Assembly (NCBI GenBank): GCA_905479595.1
Contig: CAJQND010000170.1
Coordinates: 1 to 5,728 of the forward strand
Direction: 5' to 3'
Source of the DNA: an uncultured Hyphomicrobiales bacterium
GTDB taxonomy: Bacteria > Pseudomonadota > Alphaproteobacteria > Rhizobiales > CAJQND01
DNA: 5,728 bases
The notes under the pieces were generated by a model, which saw nothing but the letters and a program-made list of their open reading frames with translations, ran no database searches and was not told where the DNA came from. Made by a program: the position numbers and the translations under genes. Shown here one piece after another: positions 5,716 through 5,728 of this stretch (position 1 is the first letter of the stretch; every line of letters begins with the position of its first letter).

Positions 5716-5728
5716 AGATCGGAAGAGC
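5716..5728 (+). other. Illumina adapter remnant at the contig end
   Basis: The final 13 bases, AGATCGGAAGAGC, are identical to the common start of Illumina TruSeq adapters. They sit exactly at the end of the sequence and interrupt a conserved aminotransferase motif right after HMEV plus a G. This is artefact rather than biology and should be trimmed. Confidence 0.93.

Noticed and set aside
5715..5728. Aminotransferase coding sequence continuing to the last base (EIGRA)
   Set aside because: Those codons come from the sequencing adapter, not from the gene.
1..5728. A novel defence, mobile or biosynthetic system
   Set aside because: Every substantial gene belongs to a known housekeeping or envelope family in a familiar arrangement, and I saw no direct repeats, integrase, toxin-antitoxin pair, CRISPR or compositional break.

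Overview
The window looks like ordinary core chromosome of an alphaproteobacterium, most likely of the Rhizobiales/Hyphomicrobiales. The evidence is moderate GC, standard-code genes packed tightly together, and protein sequences and gene order (DsbA-family protein, aroQ, accB, accC, aat, DUF2155) of the kind I associate with that group. Species or genus cannot be read from it. It appears to be one end of an assembled contig, because the last 13 bases are the common Illumina adapter sequence rather than genomic DNA.

Layout from left to right. Positions 1-243 hold the 3' part of a plus-strand gene for a secreted DUF2155 protein. It converges on, and overlaps by 64 bp, the end of aat. A minus-strand block then occupies 180-5410. 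In its own transcription order this block is: a BepA-like M48 metalloprotease with C-terminal TPRs (5410-4043), a periplasmic DsbA/ScsC-like thiol-disulfide protein (3979-3200), type II 3-dehydroquinase aroQ (3108-2668), the biotin carboxyl carrier protein accB (2649-2191), biotin carboxylase accC (2178-841) and leucyl/phenylalanyl-tRNA-protein transferase aat (830-180). Gaps are 63 bp, 91 bp, 18 bp, 12 bp and 10 bp, so aroQ-accB-accC-aat reads as one tight operon. The protease and DsbA genes lie upstream, either on the same transcript or as one or two units of their own. On the right, a 181-bp divergent intergenic region separates the protease gene from the first 41 codons of a plus-strand PLP-dependent aminotransferase, which the adapter cuts off.

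Functionally there are two themes. The aroQ-accB-accC-aat block covers shikimate-pathway dehydration, the biotin half of acetyl-CoA carboxylase (the committed step of fatty-acid synthesis), and N-end-rule tagging of proteins for ClpAP. The accA and accD subunits are not here, as is usual when carboxyltransferase genes lie elsewhere. The protease and DsbA-like genes encode exported envelope quality-control proteins (outer-membrane protein folding or degradation, and disulfide chemistry).

I found no mobile element, CRISPR array, tRNA, rRNA, phage gene or sign of transfer, and no evidence for a novel multi-gene system. The points worth a second look are the adapter remnant, the convergent 64-bp overlap, a second CxxC at the extreme C-terminus of the DsbA-like protein, and a hairpin plus T-run upstream of aroQ that is oriented against all of its neighbours.
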